Positions 16,566 to 25,722 of a stretch of 64,000 nucleotides of DNA are shown piece by piece. The notes beneath the pieces were generated by a model. The model did not search any database and was not told the origin of the DNA. It was given only the letters and a program-made list of their open reading frames with translations. The number at the start of each line of letters is the position of its first letter. The stretch's first letter is position 1. This DNA is from Phaeobacter sp. B1627 (GTDB lineage: Bacteria; Pseudomonadota; Alphaproteobacteria; Rhodobacterales; Rhodobacteraceae). The DNA lies in contig NZ_VCNK01000009.1 in the NCBI RefSeq assembly GCF_006265095.1, positions 62,001 through 126,000 on the forward strand. Direction: 5' to 3'. A program made the position numbers and the translations under genes.

Positions 16566-17314
16566 CGAAGGCAAGCGTAAGAATTTCGGATGAGGATCTG
16601 ACCGCCTATCTTGATGGCGAGGCCGATGAGCAGCTGAGCCGGGGCATTGATCGTGCGCTGGAAACAGATCCGGATCTGCAGAACCGCATGGAGGCATTGA
16701 TGCTTCCGATAGACGCGCTGCAAGAGGCATTCGCGGTCGATCGTTTGGGCGCTCCCGAGCCGCCTGTGCTGGATCAATACGCTCCCCAATCACGGCAAAG
16801 CGGCGCTCCTTTGCGGCTTGTGGCCTCGGTGGTTCTGGCCTTTGGCATCGGGATATCAGGGGGTTACCTGCTGCAACCGAAACAGGCTGCTCCGGGTTGG
16901 ATCGATGTGGTTGCCAGCTATCAATCGCTCTATATGACGGAAACCGTCGAGCAGACCACCCAGGCTCCAGAGATGGCACAAGCCGCGCTTGAGCAGTTCC
17001 ACTCCCGCAGTGGCGTTGCACTGGCCTCCGTCACGGCGGTGGAGGGGCTGGATTTTCACCGTGCGCAAGTGTTGGGCTTCAATAACAAGCCGCTCATGCA
17101 GATGGCCTATCTTGGCGAGGATGGCACGCCCTACGCGCTCTGTGTGATCACGACCGCCAATGCCGACAGCGCCCTCACGGATCGCATGGCGCAGGGGCTC
17201 GCTGCTACATCCTGGACATCAGATGGTGTCGGCTATCTGGTTATCGGAGGTCAGGATCCCTCCCGCACGCGGGGGTTTGCAGAGCAGATGAAAGCGCGCC
17301 TCGAACAGGGCTGA
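16562..17314 (+). CDS. membrane anti-sigma factor
   Basis: The 250-residue protein starts with ISDEDLTAYLDGEADEQL, the N-terminal segment seen in anti-sigma factors that bind ECF factors. One membrane span follows at about residues 82-102 (LRLVASVVLAFGIGISGGYLL), then a periplasmic domain of about 145 residues with no zinc-binding HxxxCxxC motif. It is coupled by overlap to the sigma gene upstream. It probably holds that sigma factor inactive at the membrane until an envelope signal arrives. Confidence 0.83.
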   Translation: MTKASVRISDEDLTAYLDGEADEQLSRGIDRALETDPDLQNRMEALMLPIDALQEAFAVDRLGAPEPPVLDQYAPQSRQSGAPLRLVASVVLAFGIGISGGYLLQPKQAAPGWIDVVASYQSLYMTETVEQTTQAPEMAQAALEQFHSRSGVALASVTAVEGLDFHRAQVLGFNNKPLMQMAYLGEDGTPYALCVITTANADSALTDRMAQGLAATSWTSDGVGYLVIGGQDPSRTRGFAEQMKARLEQG

Positions 17315-17336
17315 ACGGTGCTGTTCGAGGTAGGGC

Positions 17337-17365
17337 TTGCAAAACCGGGTGGGCCCGCGTATATC
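17337..17365 (+). promoter_or_regulatory. promoter of the rimP-nusA-infB operon
   Basis: TTGCAA at 17337-17342 is followed after 17 bases by TATATC at 17360-17365. Both boxes are close to the sigma-70 consensus and the spacing is ideal. Transcription would begin near 17372, about 90 bases before the rimP start. Confidence 0.6.
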
Positions 17366-17421
17366 GACCGACAACAGCGGCGTGTCGGGCTCTGGTCCTG
17401 AGGCACCAACGATTGATTTCG

Positions 17422-17444
17422 ACGGGCCGCGGGCCCGTTTTTTT
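17422..17444 (+). terminator. leader terminator (possible attenuator) before rimP
   Basis: ACGGGCC at 17422-17428 pairs with GGCCCGT at 17432-17438 around a GCG loop, followed by seven T. It sits downstream of the predicted rimP promoter and 15 bases before the start codon. It could end the anti-sigma transcript, or stop part of the rimP operon transcripts early. A competing upstream hairpin (GTGTC/GGCAC at about 17382-17406) is possible. Confidence 0.7.
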
Positions 17445-17459
17445 GTGTTTGGAAGTCCG

Positions 17460-18071
17460 ATGACCAATGACCTTATTGCCAAAGCCGCAATTGACCGGCG
17501 CCTGGCGGAGATCATCACACCTGTGATCGAAGATCTCGGCTATGAGCTGGTCCGCCTTCGGTTGATGTCTGGCAAGACCACTACGCTGCAGATCATGGCC
17601 GACAAGCCCGATGGCGGGATTGAGGTAGATGACTGCGCGAAGATCTCCAATGCAGTGAGCGCCACGTTGGATGTCGAAGACCCAATTCTTGATGCCTATG
17701 CGCTGGAGGTCTCCAGCCCGGGTATCGATCGGCCACTGACCCGCCTCAAGGACTTTGACATGTTCGAAGGCTACGAGGCCAAGTTGGAAACGACGGAACT
17801 GATAGACGGTCGGCGCCGCTTCAAGGGTGAGCTTGCCGGTGTCGAGGATGATGAGGTTCTGATCAACATTGAGGATCAGGGCGAGCAGCTGACCATCGGC
17901 CTGAAATTCGACTGGCTGAGCGACGCCAAGCTGGTTTTGACCGATGATCTCATCAAGGAAATGCTGCGTCAGCGCAAGGCTGCTGGCGTTTTGAACGAAG
18001 ATGCCTTTGACGACATAGAGACCGAAGGGTCCGCAGAAGGGGCCGCAGGGTCCGAAGAGGAGAATACGTAA
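17460..18071 (+). CDS. rimP: ribosome maturation factor RimP
   Basis: The 203-residue protein helps mature the 30S subunit. The family motifs LGYELVRLR, the SxxLDxEDPI-like [10 protein letters not shown] and [12 protein letters not shown] are all present, and an acidic tail of about 30 residues extends the C-terminus. ATG 17460 has GGAAG just upstream; an earlier in-frame codon at 17337 lies over the promoter and is rejected. It overlaps nusA by TAATG and leads the conserved rimP-nusA-ylxR-infB operon. Confidence 0.93.
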   Translation: MTNDLIAKAAIDRRLAEIITPVIEDLGYELVRLRLMSGKTTTLQIMADKPDGGIEVDDCAKISNAVSATLDVEDPILDAYALEVSSPGIDRPLTRLKDFDMFEGYEAKLETTELIDGRRRFKGELAGVEDDEVLINIEDQGEQLTIGLKFDWLSDAKLVLTDDLIKEMLRQRKAAGVLNEDAFDDIETEGSAEGAAGSEEENT

Positions 18072-19687
18072 TGGCTATCACCTCTGCAAACCAGCTGGAG
18101 CTGTTGCAAACCGCCGAAGCTGTGGCGCGCGAGAAGATGATCGACCCGGGTCTGGTGGTCGCGGCGATGGAAGAGTCCCTCGCCCGGGCCGCCAAGAGCC
18201 GCTACGGCAGCGAGATGGACATTCGTGTGTCTATCGATCGCAAGACCGGCAAAGCGACTTTTACCCGCGTGCGCACCGTGGTGGCCGATGACGAACTGGA
18301 GAATTACCAGTCCGAGCTGACGGTCGAGCAGGCGCGGCAGTATCTGGACAACCCTGTTGTCGGCGATGTGTTCTCCGAAGAGGTTCCGCCAGTCGAAATG
18401 GGCCGGATTGCAGCCCAGTCGGCCAAGCAGGTGATTCTCCAGAAGGTGCGCGAAGCAGAGCGGGATCGTCAGTACGAGGAATTCAAGGATCGCAACGGCA
18501 CGATCATCAACGGTCTCGTCAAGCGCGAGGAATACGGCAACGTCATCGTTGACGTTGGCTCCGGCGAGGCAATTCTGCGGCGGAATGAAAAGATCGGCCG
18601 CGAGAGCTATCGCCCGAATGACCGCATCCGCTGCTACATCAAGGATGTGCGCCGCGAGCCGCGCGGTCCCCAGATTTTCCTGAGCCGTACCGCTCCGGAA
18701 TTCATGGCCGAATTGTTCAAGATGGAAGTGCCGGAAATCTATGACGGCATCATCGAGATCAAGGCCGTAGCCCGTGATCCGGGCTCGCGCGCGAAGATCG
18801 CCGTCGTTTCCTATGACGGATCCATCGATCCGGTCGGCGCCTGTGTCGGTATGCGGGGCTCCCGAGTTCAGGCCGTCGTCAACGAACTGCAGGGCGAAAA
18901 AATCGACATCATTCCGTGGAATGAAGATCAGCCGACCTTCCTTGTCAACGCGCTGCAGCCGGCCGAAGTGTCCAAAGTGGTTCTGGACGAAGAAGCAGGC
19001 AAGATCGAAGTCGTGGTGCCGGATGAGCAGCTGTCGCTGGCCATCGGTCGTCGCGGTCAGAACGTACGCCTCGCGTCGCAGTTGACCAATCTCGATATCG
19101 ACATCATGACCGAAGAAGAAGAGTCGGCCCGGCGCCAGAAGGAATTCGAGGCACGGACAGGGTTGTTCATGGAAACCCTCGATCTCGATGAATTCTTTGC
19201 GCAGCTGCTGGTTTCCGAAGGCTTCACCAATCTGGAAGAAGTCGCCTATGTCGAGCTGGATGAGCTGTTGGTGATCGACGGTGTTGACGCAAGCACGGCA
19301 GAAGAGCTGCAGGCGCGGGCGCGGGACTATCTGGAGGCGCAGGCAAAAGCGGCGCTCGACAACGCGCGCGAGCTGGGTGCCGAGGATAGCCTCATTGACT
19401 TTGACGGGCTGACACCCCAGATGGTTGAGGCGCTGGCCAAGGATGGCGTCAAGACGCTTGACGACTTCGCGACCTGCGCTGACTGGGAGCTGGCCGGTGG
19501 CTGGACCACCGTCAACGGTGAGCGGGTGAAAGACGACGGCCTTCTTGAGCCCTTCGACATGAGCCTGGAAGACGCACAAAATCTGGTGATGACGGCCCGC
19601 ATTATGCTCGGCTGGGTCGATCCGGCTGATCTGGAAACAGATGAAGAAGACCTGGAAACTGAGGTTGAAGAAGACGCGGAAGCCTGA
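18071..19687 (+). CDS. nusA: transcription termination/antitermination factor NusA
   Basis: The 538-residue protein binds RNA polymerase and nascent RNA to control pausing, termination and antitermination. In order it has the N-terminal polymerase-binding domain, an S1 domain (RNGTIINGLVKREEYGNVIVDVG), two KH domains (VGACVGMRGSRVQAVVNEL, SLAIGRRGQNVRLASQL) and C-terminal helix-hairpin-helix repeats of the alphaproteobacterial type, ending in an acidic tail. It is coupled by overlap to rimP. Confidence 0.96.
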   Translation: MAITSANQLELLQTAEAVAREKMIDPGLVVAAMEESLARAAKSRYGSEMDIRVSIDRKTGKATFTRVRTVVADDELENYQSELTVEQARQYLDNPVVGDVFSEEVPPVEMGRIAAQSAKQVILQKVREAERDRQYEEFKDRNGTIINGLVKREEYGNVIVDVGSGEAILRRNEKIGRESYRPNDRIRCYIKDVRREPRGPQIFLSRTAPEFMAELFKMEVPEIYDGIIEIKAVARDPGSRAKIAVVSYDGSIDPVGACVGMRGSRVQAVVNELQGEKIDIIPWNEDQPTFLVNALQPAEVSKVVLDEEAGKIEVVVPDEQLSLAIGRRGQNVRLASQLTNLDIDIMTEEEESARRQKEFEARTGLFMETLDLDEFFAQLLVSEGFTNLEEVAYVELDELLVIDGVDASTAEELQARARDYLEAQAKAALDNARELGAEDSLIDFDGLTPQMVEALAKDGVKTLDDFATCADWELAGGWTTVNGERVKDDGLLEPFDMSLEDAQNLVMTARIMLGWVDPADLETDEEDLETEVEEDAEA

Positions 19688-19714
19688 TCGGCCTCCCCTC
19701 TTCTGGAGATGTAG

Positions 19715-20332
19715 ATGACGCGCGGTGGTGCAGAAAAATCCCGTCTAGACGGGCCGGAACGGAAGTGTATCGCCACCGGCGAAACACTTCCAAAATCCGA
19801 TCTGATCCGGTTCGTGATGGCACCGGACGGGCAGGTTGTACCGGATATTCTGGGCAAGCTTCCCGGACGTGGGGTGTATGTCACCGCTCGCCGGCCTGCG
19901 CTCGAGCAAGCGGTGAAGAAGAAACTCTTTGCCCGCGGGTTCAAGTCACAGGTCACGGTGCCAGAGGGCATCGTGGACGAGGTGGTACGTCAGGTATTGC
20001 GGCGCACCATCGAACTGATCAGCCTCGCCCGGAAGTCGGGGGACGCGGTCGGAGGATATGAAAAGGTCAAGGATTGGCTGGCCAAAGAGGAGGCACGGGT
20101 TCTGATCCAGGCCTCGGATGGCTCCGGAAGAGGGAAGTCCAAACTGAGCACCCCACATCGGGGGAAATTCGTCGGATGTCTGACTGCCGACGAGCTTGGG
20201 ATGGCATTTGGGCGCGAAACTGTCATACATGCAGCGCTCGCCTCTGGTGGACTCAGCCAACGTGTTGTAGAGGAAGCCCAGCGATTGCAGGGTTTGCGCG
20301 AAAAGGGCGGCAAGGGCCGCACGGAAGGATAA
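19715..20332 (+). CDS. YlxR (DUF448) protein with L7Ae-like C-terminal domain
   Basis: The 205-residue protein begins with the YlxR RNA-binding domain ([31 protein letters not shown]). From about residue 90 it carries an L7Ae/YlxQ-like RNA-binding fold ([31 protein letters not shown]). In Gram-positive bacteria these are two separate genes in the same operon position; here they are one polypeptide. Its place between nusA and infB supports a role with RNA polymerase or ribosomes. Confidence 0.88.
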   Translation: MTRGGAEKSRLDGPERKCIATGETLPKSDLIRFVMAPDGQVVPDILGKLPGRGVYVTARRPALEQAVKKKLFARGFKSQVTVPEGIVDEVVRQVLRRTIELISLARKSGDAVGGYEKVKDWLAKEEARVLIQASDGSGRGKSKLSTPHRGKFVGCLTADELGMAFGRETVIHAALASGGLSQRVVEEAQRLQGLREKGGKGRTEG

Positions 20333-20340
20333 AGAGCTTT

Positions 20341-22854
20341 ATGAGCGATAGTGACGGCAAAAAGACATTGGGTCTGCGTGGTGGTGGGTCTCGGCCTGGG
20401 AATGTCAAGCAGAGCTTCAGCCACGGTCGGACCAAGAATGTCGTGGTGGAAACCAAGCGCAAGCGCGTGGTTGTCCCCAAGCCGGGCGCGGGCAAAGGTG
20501 GCGCCGGTGGCGTTGCGGCCGGCGACGCTTCGCGACGCCCTGCCGGAATCAGCGATGCCGAAATGGAACGTCGTCTGAAGGCGTTGCAGGCAGCCAAGGC
20601 CCGTGAGGCTGACGAGATTGCGCAGCGTGAGGCCGAGGAAAAGGCCCGCACCGAAGAGCGTGAGCGCCGCCGTGCGGAGATTGAGGCCAAGGAGCGTGAA
20701 CAGCGTGAAGCTGAAGAGCGGGCCCGTCAGAAAGCCGAAGACGAAGAGCGTAAACGCAAGGAACAGGAAGACGCAGCCAAGCGTGCCGCAGCTGAAAAAG
20801 CCGCGCCGCAAGCGTCTGAAAAGCCCAACAATGCTCCTGCTGCGGCGCGCCCTGCGGGTGGCCCGGGTGGTGCACCCAAGCCCGGCCTCGCCCCGCGCAA
20901 AGCGGAGCGTGAGCGTGAAGAGCGCGGCCGCAGTGCCAAAGGTCGCGATGATGCCGGGCGTCGCTCCGGGAAGCTGACCCTGAGCCAGGCCACTGGTGGT
21001 GAAGGCGGACGTCAGCGTTCGGTTGCGTCGATGAAACGTAAACAGGAACGCGCCCGTCAAAAAGCCATGGGTCAGATCGAGCGTGAAAAGGTTATCCGCG
21101 ACGTGCAGCTGCCGGAGGCGATTGTCGTCTCTGAGCTCGCGAACCGGATGGCGGAGCGCGTCGGTGACGTGGTCAAGTCGCTGATGAATATGGGCATGAT
21201 GGTCACGCAAAACCAAACCATCGACGCTGACACAGCCGAATTGATCATTGAAGAATTCGGCCACAAGGTCGTCCGCGTTTCCGATTCCGACGTCGAGGAT
21301 GTCATCAAGGAAATCGAAGACAACGATGACGAATTGCTGCCGCGTCCGCCCGTCATCACCATCATGGGCCACGTTGACCATGGTAAAACCTCGCTTCTGG
21401 ACGCGATTCGCGATGCGAAGGTTGTCTCCGGCGAGGCAGGCGGCATCACGCAGCACATCGGTGCGTATCAGGTGAAGACCGAAGGTGGCGTCACGCTGTC
21501 CTTCCTCGACACACCCGGCCACGCGGCGTTTACATCCATGCGCTCTCGCGGTGCCCAGGTCACGGATATCGTGGTTCTTGTGGTCGCAGCAGACGATTCG
21601 GTGATGCCGCAAACGGTAGAGGCGATCAATCACGCCAAAGCGGCTCAGGTTCCGATGATCGTCGCAATCAACAAGATCGACAAACCGGCAGCGGATCCTC
21701 AGAAAGTCCGCGCAGAACTCCTGCAGCACGAAGTCGTCGTCGAAGCCATGTCCGGTGAAGTGCAGGACGTTGAGGTCTCTGCCCATACCGGTCAGGGTCT
21801 GGATGAGCTGCTCGAAGCGATTGCCCTGCAGTCCGAAATTCTGGAACTGAAGGCAAATCCGAACCGGGCAGCGCAGGGTGCCGTCATCGAGGCGCAGCTC
21901 GACGTGGGCCGTGGCCCGGTCGCGACCGTTCTGATCCAGAAGGGTACGTTGCGTCAGGGCGATATCTTTGTTGTCGGCGAGCAATACGGTAAGGTCCGCG
22001 CGCTGATCAACGACAAAGGCGAGCGGGTGAAGGAGGCGGGACCATCGGTTCCTGTCGAGGTTCTGGGTCTGAACGGAACCCCCGAGGCGGGCGACGTTCT
22101 CAACGTGACCGAGACCGAAGCGCAGGCCCGTGAGATTGCCGAGTACCGCGAACAGGCGGCCAAGGACAAACGTGCCGCGGCCGGGGCTGCGACCACTCTG
22201 GAACAGCTGATGCAGAAGGCCAAGGATGACGAAACGGTCTCCGAGCTGCCGATCCTGGTCAAGGCTGACGTGCAGGGCTCTGCCGAGGCGATCGTTCAGG
22301 CGATGGAGAAAATCGGCAACAACGAGGTCCGCGTGCGGGTTCTCCATTCCGGTGTCGGTGCCATCACCGAGACGGATATCGGCCTGGCCGAGGCCTCCGG
22401 TGCACCCGTCTTCGGCTTTAACGTGCGGGCCAACACATCGGCGCGAAACACAGCTAACCAGAAGGGCGTGGAGATCCGCTATTATTCGGTGATCTACGAT
22501 CTTGTGGACGATGTGAAGGCGGCCGCATCCGGTCTTCTGTCTGCGGAAATCCGCGAGAACTTCATCGGTTACGCTGAGATCAAAGACGTCTTCAAGGTCT
22601 CCAACGTTGGCAAGGTTGCCGGCTGTCTCGTCACCGAAGGGGTGGCCCGCCGCTCTGCCGGGGTCCGCTTGCTGCGCGACAACGTTGTGATCCACGAAGG
22701 TACGCTGAAGACCCTCAAGCGCTTCAAGGACGAAGTGTCCGAAGTGCAGTCCGGTCAGGAATGTGGTATGGCGTTCGAGAATTACGATGATATCCGGCCC
22801 AAGGATGTGATCGAGATCTTCGAACGTGAGGAAGTCACGCGGTCTCTCGACTGA
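20341..22854 (+). CDS. infB: translation initiation factor IF-2
   Basis: The 837-residue GTPase brings initiator tRNA to the 30S subunit. A long charged Glu/Arg-rich N-terminal region (about residues 80-240) precedes the conserved IF2_N segment, then the G domain with [16 protein letters not shown] and NKID, and the C-terminal barrels with DVQGSAEAI and the [15 protein letters not shown] stretch. ATG 20341 lies nine bases after the ylxR stop; the frame is open further upstream inside ylxR but that stretch is not conserved. It is the last gene of its operon, followed by a terminator. Confidence 0.95.
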   Translation: MSDSDGKKTLGLRGGGSRPGNVKQSFSHGRTKNVVVETKRKRVVVPKPGAGKGGAGGVAAGDASRRPAGISDAEMERRLKALQAAKAREADEIAQREAEEKARTEERERRRAEIEAKEREQREAEERARQKAEDEERKRKEQEDAAKRAAAEKAAPQASEKPNNAPAAARPAGGPGGAPKPGLAPRKAEREREERGRSAKGRDDAGRRSGKLTLSQATGGEGGRQRSVASMKRKQERARQKAMGQIEREKVIRDVQLPEAIVVSELANRMAERVGDVVKSLMNMGMMVTQNQTIDADTAELIIEEFGHKVVRVSDSDVEDVIKEIEDNDDELLPRPPVITIMGHVDHGKTSLLDAIRDAKVVSGEAGGITQHIGAYQVKTEGGVTLSFLDTPGHAAFTSMRSRGAQVTDIVVLVVAADDSVMPQTVEAINHAKAAQVPMIVAINKIDKPAADPQKVRAELLQHEVVVEAMSGEVQDVEVSAHTGQGLDELLEAIALQSEILELKANPNRAAQGAVIEAQLDVGRGPVATVLIQKGTLRQGDIFVVGEQYGKVRALINDKGERVKEAGPSVPVEVLGLNGTPEAGDVLNVTETEAQAREIAEYREQAAKDKRAAAGAATTLEQLMQKAKDDETVSELPILVKADVQGSAEAIVQAMEKIGNNEVRVRVLHSGVGAITETDIGLAEASGAPVFGFNVRANTSARNTANQKGVEIRYYSVIYDLVDDVKAAASGLLSAEIRENFIGYAEIKDVFKVSNVGKVAGCLVTEGVARRSAGVRLLRDNVVIHEGTLKTLKRFKDEVSEVQSGQECGMAFENYDDIRPKDVIEIFEREEVTRSLD

Positions 22855-22885
22855 TCCATGCGGTCGACCTAGACACAATTAAAGA

Positions 22886-22913
22886 ACCCCGGCCTGCCTC
22901 AGGTCGGGGTTTT
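22886..22913 (+). terminator. intrinsic terminator of the rimP-infB operon
   Basis: ACCCCGGCCTG at 22886-22896 pairs with CAGGTCGGGGT at 22900-22910 (one G-U) around a CCT loop, followed by T residues. It lies 32 bases after the infB stop. Confidence 0.85.
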
Positions 22914-23029
22914 CACTTTCTACCGCATTGAAAATATTGCGAAGTTTGACATCTTCTGGGCCTGATACAGGCCGCGCTTTCCGGCCTGTTGCAACGCTTT
23001 CGGGACTATCCCCAAGGCAAGAAAGCCGG

Positions 23030-23440
23030 CTACAGCCAGTCTCGCAGGATCGGGATCAACGGGACATCGGCTGCAGGCATCGGGTAGTCCCGCAGATCCT
23101 TTGCTCTCACCCATTTCAGGGTCTGCCCCTCCCGCGCTTGTGGAATTCCCTCCCATTTGCGACAGGCGAACAGGGGCATCAACAGGTGAAAATCGTCATA
23201 GCCATGGCTCGCAAAGGTCAATGGCGCCAGGCAACTGGACCAGGTGTTGATCCCAAGCTCTTCCTGCAGTTCCCGGATCAGGGCCGCTTCCGGGGTTTCC
23301 CCCGGTTCAACTTTGCCACCGGGAAATTCCCATAGGCCCGCCATGGACTTGCCTTCGGGACGCTGCGCAAGCAGCACACGCCCCTCTACATCAATCAGCG
23401 CAACAGCGGAGACCAGAACCATCTTTTGCGAACGGATCAC
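23030..23440 (-). CDS. mutT: 8-oxo-dGTP diphosphatase, Nudix hydrolase
   Basis: The 136-residue protein has a complete Nudix box (GKVEPGETPEAALIRELQEE) and the preceding LWEFPGG typical of MutT, which removes oxidised guanine nucleotides. GTG 23440 overlaps the argJ stop (GTGA) and would couple the two; ATG 23422 is an alternative that drops six residues. The neighbour argJ is a common partner in alphaproteobacteria. Confidence 0.9.
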   Translation of the reverse strand: MIRSQKMVLVSAVALIDVEGRVLLAQRPEGKSMAGLWEFPGGKVEPGETPEAALIRELQEELGINTWSSCLAPLTFASHGYDDFHLLMPLFACRKWEGIPQAREGQTLKWVRAKDLRDYPMPAADVPLIPILRDWL

Positions 23441-24663
23441 GACCGATAGTCCGCGTTGATGGAAATGTATTGGTGTGTCAGGTCACAGGTCCAGATCGTG
23501 GCCTGCCCCTCTGCGAGCCCGAGATCCACCTTGATGATGATCTCGGCCTTTTTCATTTCGGCGCTGCCCAGATTCTCCTGATAGCTTGGCGCGACCCATC
23601 CGTTTTCGGCGACACGCACGTTTCCGAATGAAATCGATAAAAGGTCCCGATCCGCGCGGGCGCCGGATTTGCCAATCGCCATCACGATGCGGCCCCAGTT
23701 CGGATCTTCGCCGGCGATCGCGGTCTTGACCAATGGCGAGTTGGCAATGGCGAGCCCGTGTACCTTTGCATCTGCATCGCTGGCCGCTCCGGTGACCTGA
23801 ATTTCCACGAATTTCGTCGCACCCTCTCCGTCGCGTACGACTTGATGCGCGAGATCGAGCATGACGCTGCGCAAAGCCGCTGCAAAACCTGCGTCCCCTG
23901 TGGCATCCACCCCAGAGGCCCCCGTCGCACAGACCATCAGGCTGTCAGAGGTCGAGGTGTCGCTGTCGACGGTGATGCAGTTGAAGGAGGTTTCATTCTG
24001 CTCTGATACCAGCGTCTGCAGCGCCGCCTGATCATAGATGGCGTCGGTGAAGATATAGACCAGCATCGTCGCCATATCCGGAGCGATCATGCCGGACCCT
24101 TTGGCAATACCGGCGATTTGAACAGTCTTGCCGTCGATCTCGACCGACGCGGACGCGCCCTTGGGGAAGGTGTCCGTGGTCATGATGGCTTCGGCTGCCG
24201 ACCGCATGGCCCCACGGCTGAGGTCGGCATTCAGATCTTCCAGCTTCGCCACAATGCGGTCGTGCGGCAAGGGCTCGCCGATGACCCCGGTCGAGGCGGT
24301 GAATACCCGGCTTTGCGGCAGGCCGGTAATCCCGGCGACGGCTGCGGTGATTTCAGCCACCGAAGATTGCCCATAGTGCCCGGTAAAGGCGTTGGAGTTG
24401 CCGGAATTGACCAGAATGGCCGCCCCTTGATCCCTTGCGCCGCCGAGCTTGGCCTGACAATCCAATACCGGCGCCGACCGCGTCGCGGAGCGTGTGAAAA
24501 CACCTGCAACGGATGTGCCGGGCTCCAGGACTGCGAGCATGACGTCGGTTCGGCCCTGATATTTCACCCCTGCGGCGGCAGACGCGAAACGTACCCCGTC
24601 GATATCCGGCAGTAGCGGAAACTCAGCAGGGGCGAGCGGAGAGCGGGGCAAGGATTTTGCCAT
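23437..24663 (-). CDS. argJ: bifunctional ornithine acetyltransferase/N-acetylglutamate synthase
   Basis: The 408-residue proenzyme moves the acetyl group from acetylornithine to glutamate, closing the cyclic arginine pathway. The self-cleavage site is visible in MIAPDMATMLVYIFTDA, where the Thr after MA becomes the nucleophile of the beta chain. NSGNSNAFTG is also characteristic. It starts 30 bases after the parvulin gene ends and overlaps mutT, so the three may be cotranscribed on the reverse strand. Confidence 0.95.
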   Translation of the reverse strand: MAKSLPRSPLAPAEFPLLPDIDGVRFASAAAGVKYQGRTDVMLAVLEPGTSVAGVFTRSATRSAPVLDCQAKLGGARDQGAAILVNSGNSNAFTGHYGQSSVAEITAAVAGITGLPQSRVFTASTGVIGEPLPHDRIVAKLEDLNADLSRGAMRSAAEAIMTTDTFPKGASASVEIDGKTVQIAGIAKGSGMIAPDMATMLVYIFTDAIYDQAALQTLVSEQNETSFNCITVDSDTSTSDSLMVCATGASGVDATGDAGFAAALRSVMLDLAHQVVRDGEGATKFVEIQVTGAASDADAKVHGLAIANSPLVKTAIAGEDPNWGRIVMAIGKSGARADRDLLSISFGNVRVAENGWVAPSYQENLGSAEMKKAEIIIKVDLGLAEGQATIWTCDLTHQYISINADYRS

Positions 24664-24693
24664 ATCTGTATTCCTGAAACAAAGGGCAGGGGA

Positions 24694-25545
24694 TTAGTTG
24701 GTGATCAGGCTCAAGTCACGCAGGACCGAGGGATCAAGCTCTTCCAGCCCGGGACGTTCGATTGCCGATCCGGCCGTGAGCTGGCTGACCCGGTCTTCTA
24801 CCGCCTGCCGTGCAAGCTCCTGCGCGATCTCTTCGCGGACGTCGTCATAGTCAGGAGCTTCGAGTTTGCGACGCTCAATCAGTTTGATGACATGCCAGCC
24901 GAACTGGGTTTTCACCGGTGCGGAAATATCCCCGGCCCGCATTTCCAACACGGCCGCCTCGAATTCCGGGACCATGCGACCGTTGGTGAACCAGCCCAGA
25001 GATCCCCCGTTCGGGCCGGACGGGCCGGTGGAGGATTCCTTGGCCAGGGCGGCAAAGTCAGCCCCCTCGTCGAGCAGTTCCTTGATGTCGATGGCCTCTT
25101 CCTCTGTGTCCACCAGAATATGTGAGGCGTTAAATTCGTCGCCCCCGTCGCCTGTGGAATAGCGCGCGTCATAGGCGGCCCGGATTGCGTCCTCATTCTG
25201 TGCGCGCTCCATGATGGACTGGATCACTTCGGATGCGAGCAGGGAGCGGGTTTCATTTTCAACGGTCAGGCGCACATGCTCGGGCATTTCGCCATGCAGC
25301 TGCTGTTTCAGGGCCGTTTGTTGAATCAGCTGATCCAGCAGGGCGTTGAACAATACGTCATCCGGCAGGCTTTGATACTGGGCCGGCAGCTTTGTGCGGG
25401 CCACGATCATGTGCCCTATCGTGATCTCTTCGCCATTCACCCGTGCTACAACACTTTTTGCATGTTGTTCCGCAACCGCGGGAACAGAGAGGCTGACAGC
25501 GGCAGCGACTACGACGCCCTTCAAAAAAGTGAGACCTTTGGGCAT
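24694..25545 (-). CDS. periplasmic peptidyl-prolyl isomerase, parvulin (PpiC/SurA-like)
   Basis: The 283-residue protein has a signal peptide ending in VPAVAEQHA, an N-terminal chaperone-like helical region and a parvulin domain with ASHILVDTEEEA, GPNGGSLGWFTNGRMVPEFE and TQFGWHVIKL. It would help fold exported proteins, which fits its place divergent from secA. ATG 25545 has AGGA at a good distance; ATG 25554 is too close to it, and a far longer open frame upstream is only an antisense shadow of secA. Confidence 0.9.
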   Translation of the reverse strand: MPKGLTFLKGVVVAAAVSLSVPAVAEQHAKSVVARVNGEEITIGHMIVARTKLPAQYQSLPDDVLFNALLDQLIQQTALKQQLHGEMPEHVRLTVENETRSLLASEVIQSIMERAQNEDAIRAAYDARYSTGDGGDEFNASHILVDTEEEAIDIKELLDEGADFAALAKESSTGPSGPNGGSLGWFTNGRMVPEFEAAVLEMRAGDISAPVKTQFGWHVIKLIERRKLEAPDYDDVREEIAQELARQAVEDRVSQLTAGSAIERPGLEELDPSVLRDLSLITN

Positions 25546-25584
25546 GGAAACCATCCTATCTTGATGCCACGAGGGGTCGCGGCG

Positions 25585-25613
25585 TTGACACTCATTTTCC
25601 CGCCCCTTACATC
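25585..25613 (+). promoter_or_regulatory. candidate secA promoter
   Basis: A perfect TTGACA at 25585-25590 is followed after 17 bases by TACATC at 25608-25613. The second box is weak. Transcription would start near 25620, leaving a leader of about 100 bases before secA. Confidence 0.42.
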
Positions 25614-25722
25614 CCGGTGAGGCCTGCGGCAGGACCGTCTTTCCACCTTTGTTTATGGGTTGCGAACACGGCGGGCAAGCCTGCCTGACACATAGGTCGT
25701 GAACTAGACTCTTGGAGCGCAC

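Noticed and set aside
17969-19579. A 536-codon open frame antisense to nusA
   Set aside because: It mirrors nusA with no domain of its own; the forward NusA is complete.
19990-22878. A 962-codon open frame antisense to infB
   Set aside because: It is a codon-bias shadow of infB; its translation has no recognisable domain and the forward strand encodes a complete IF-2.
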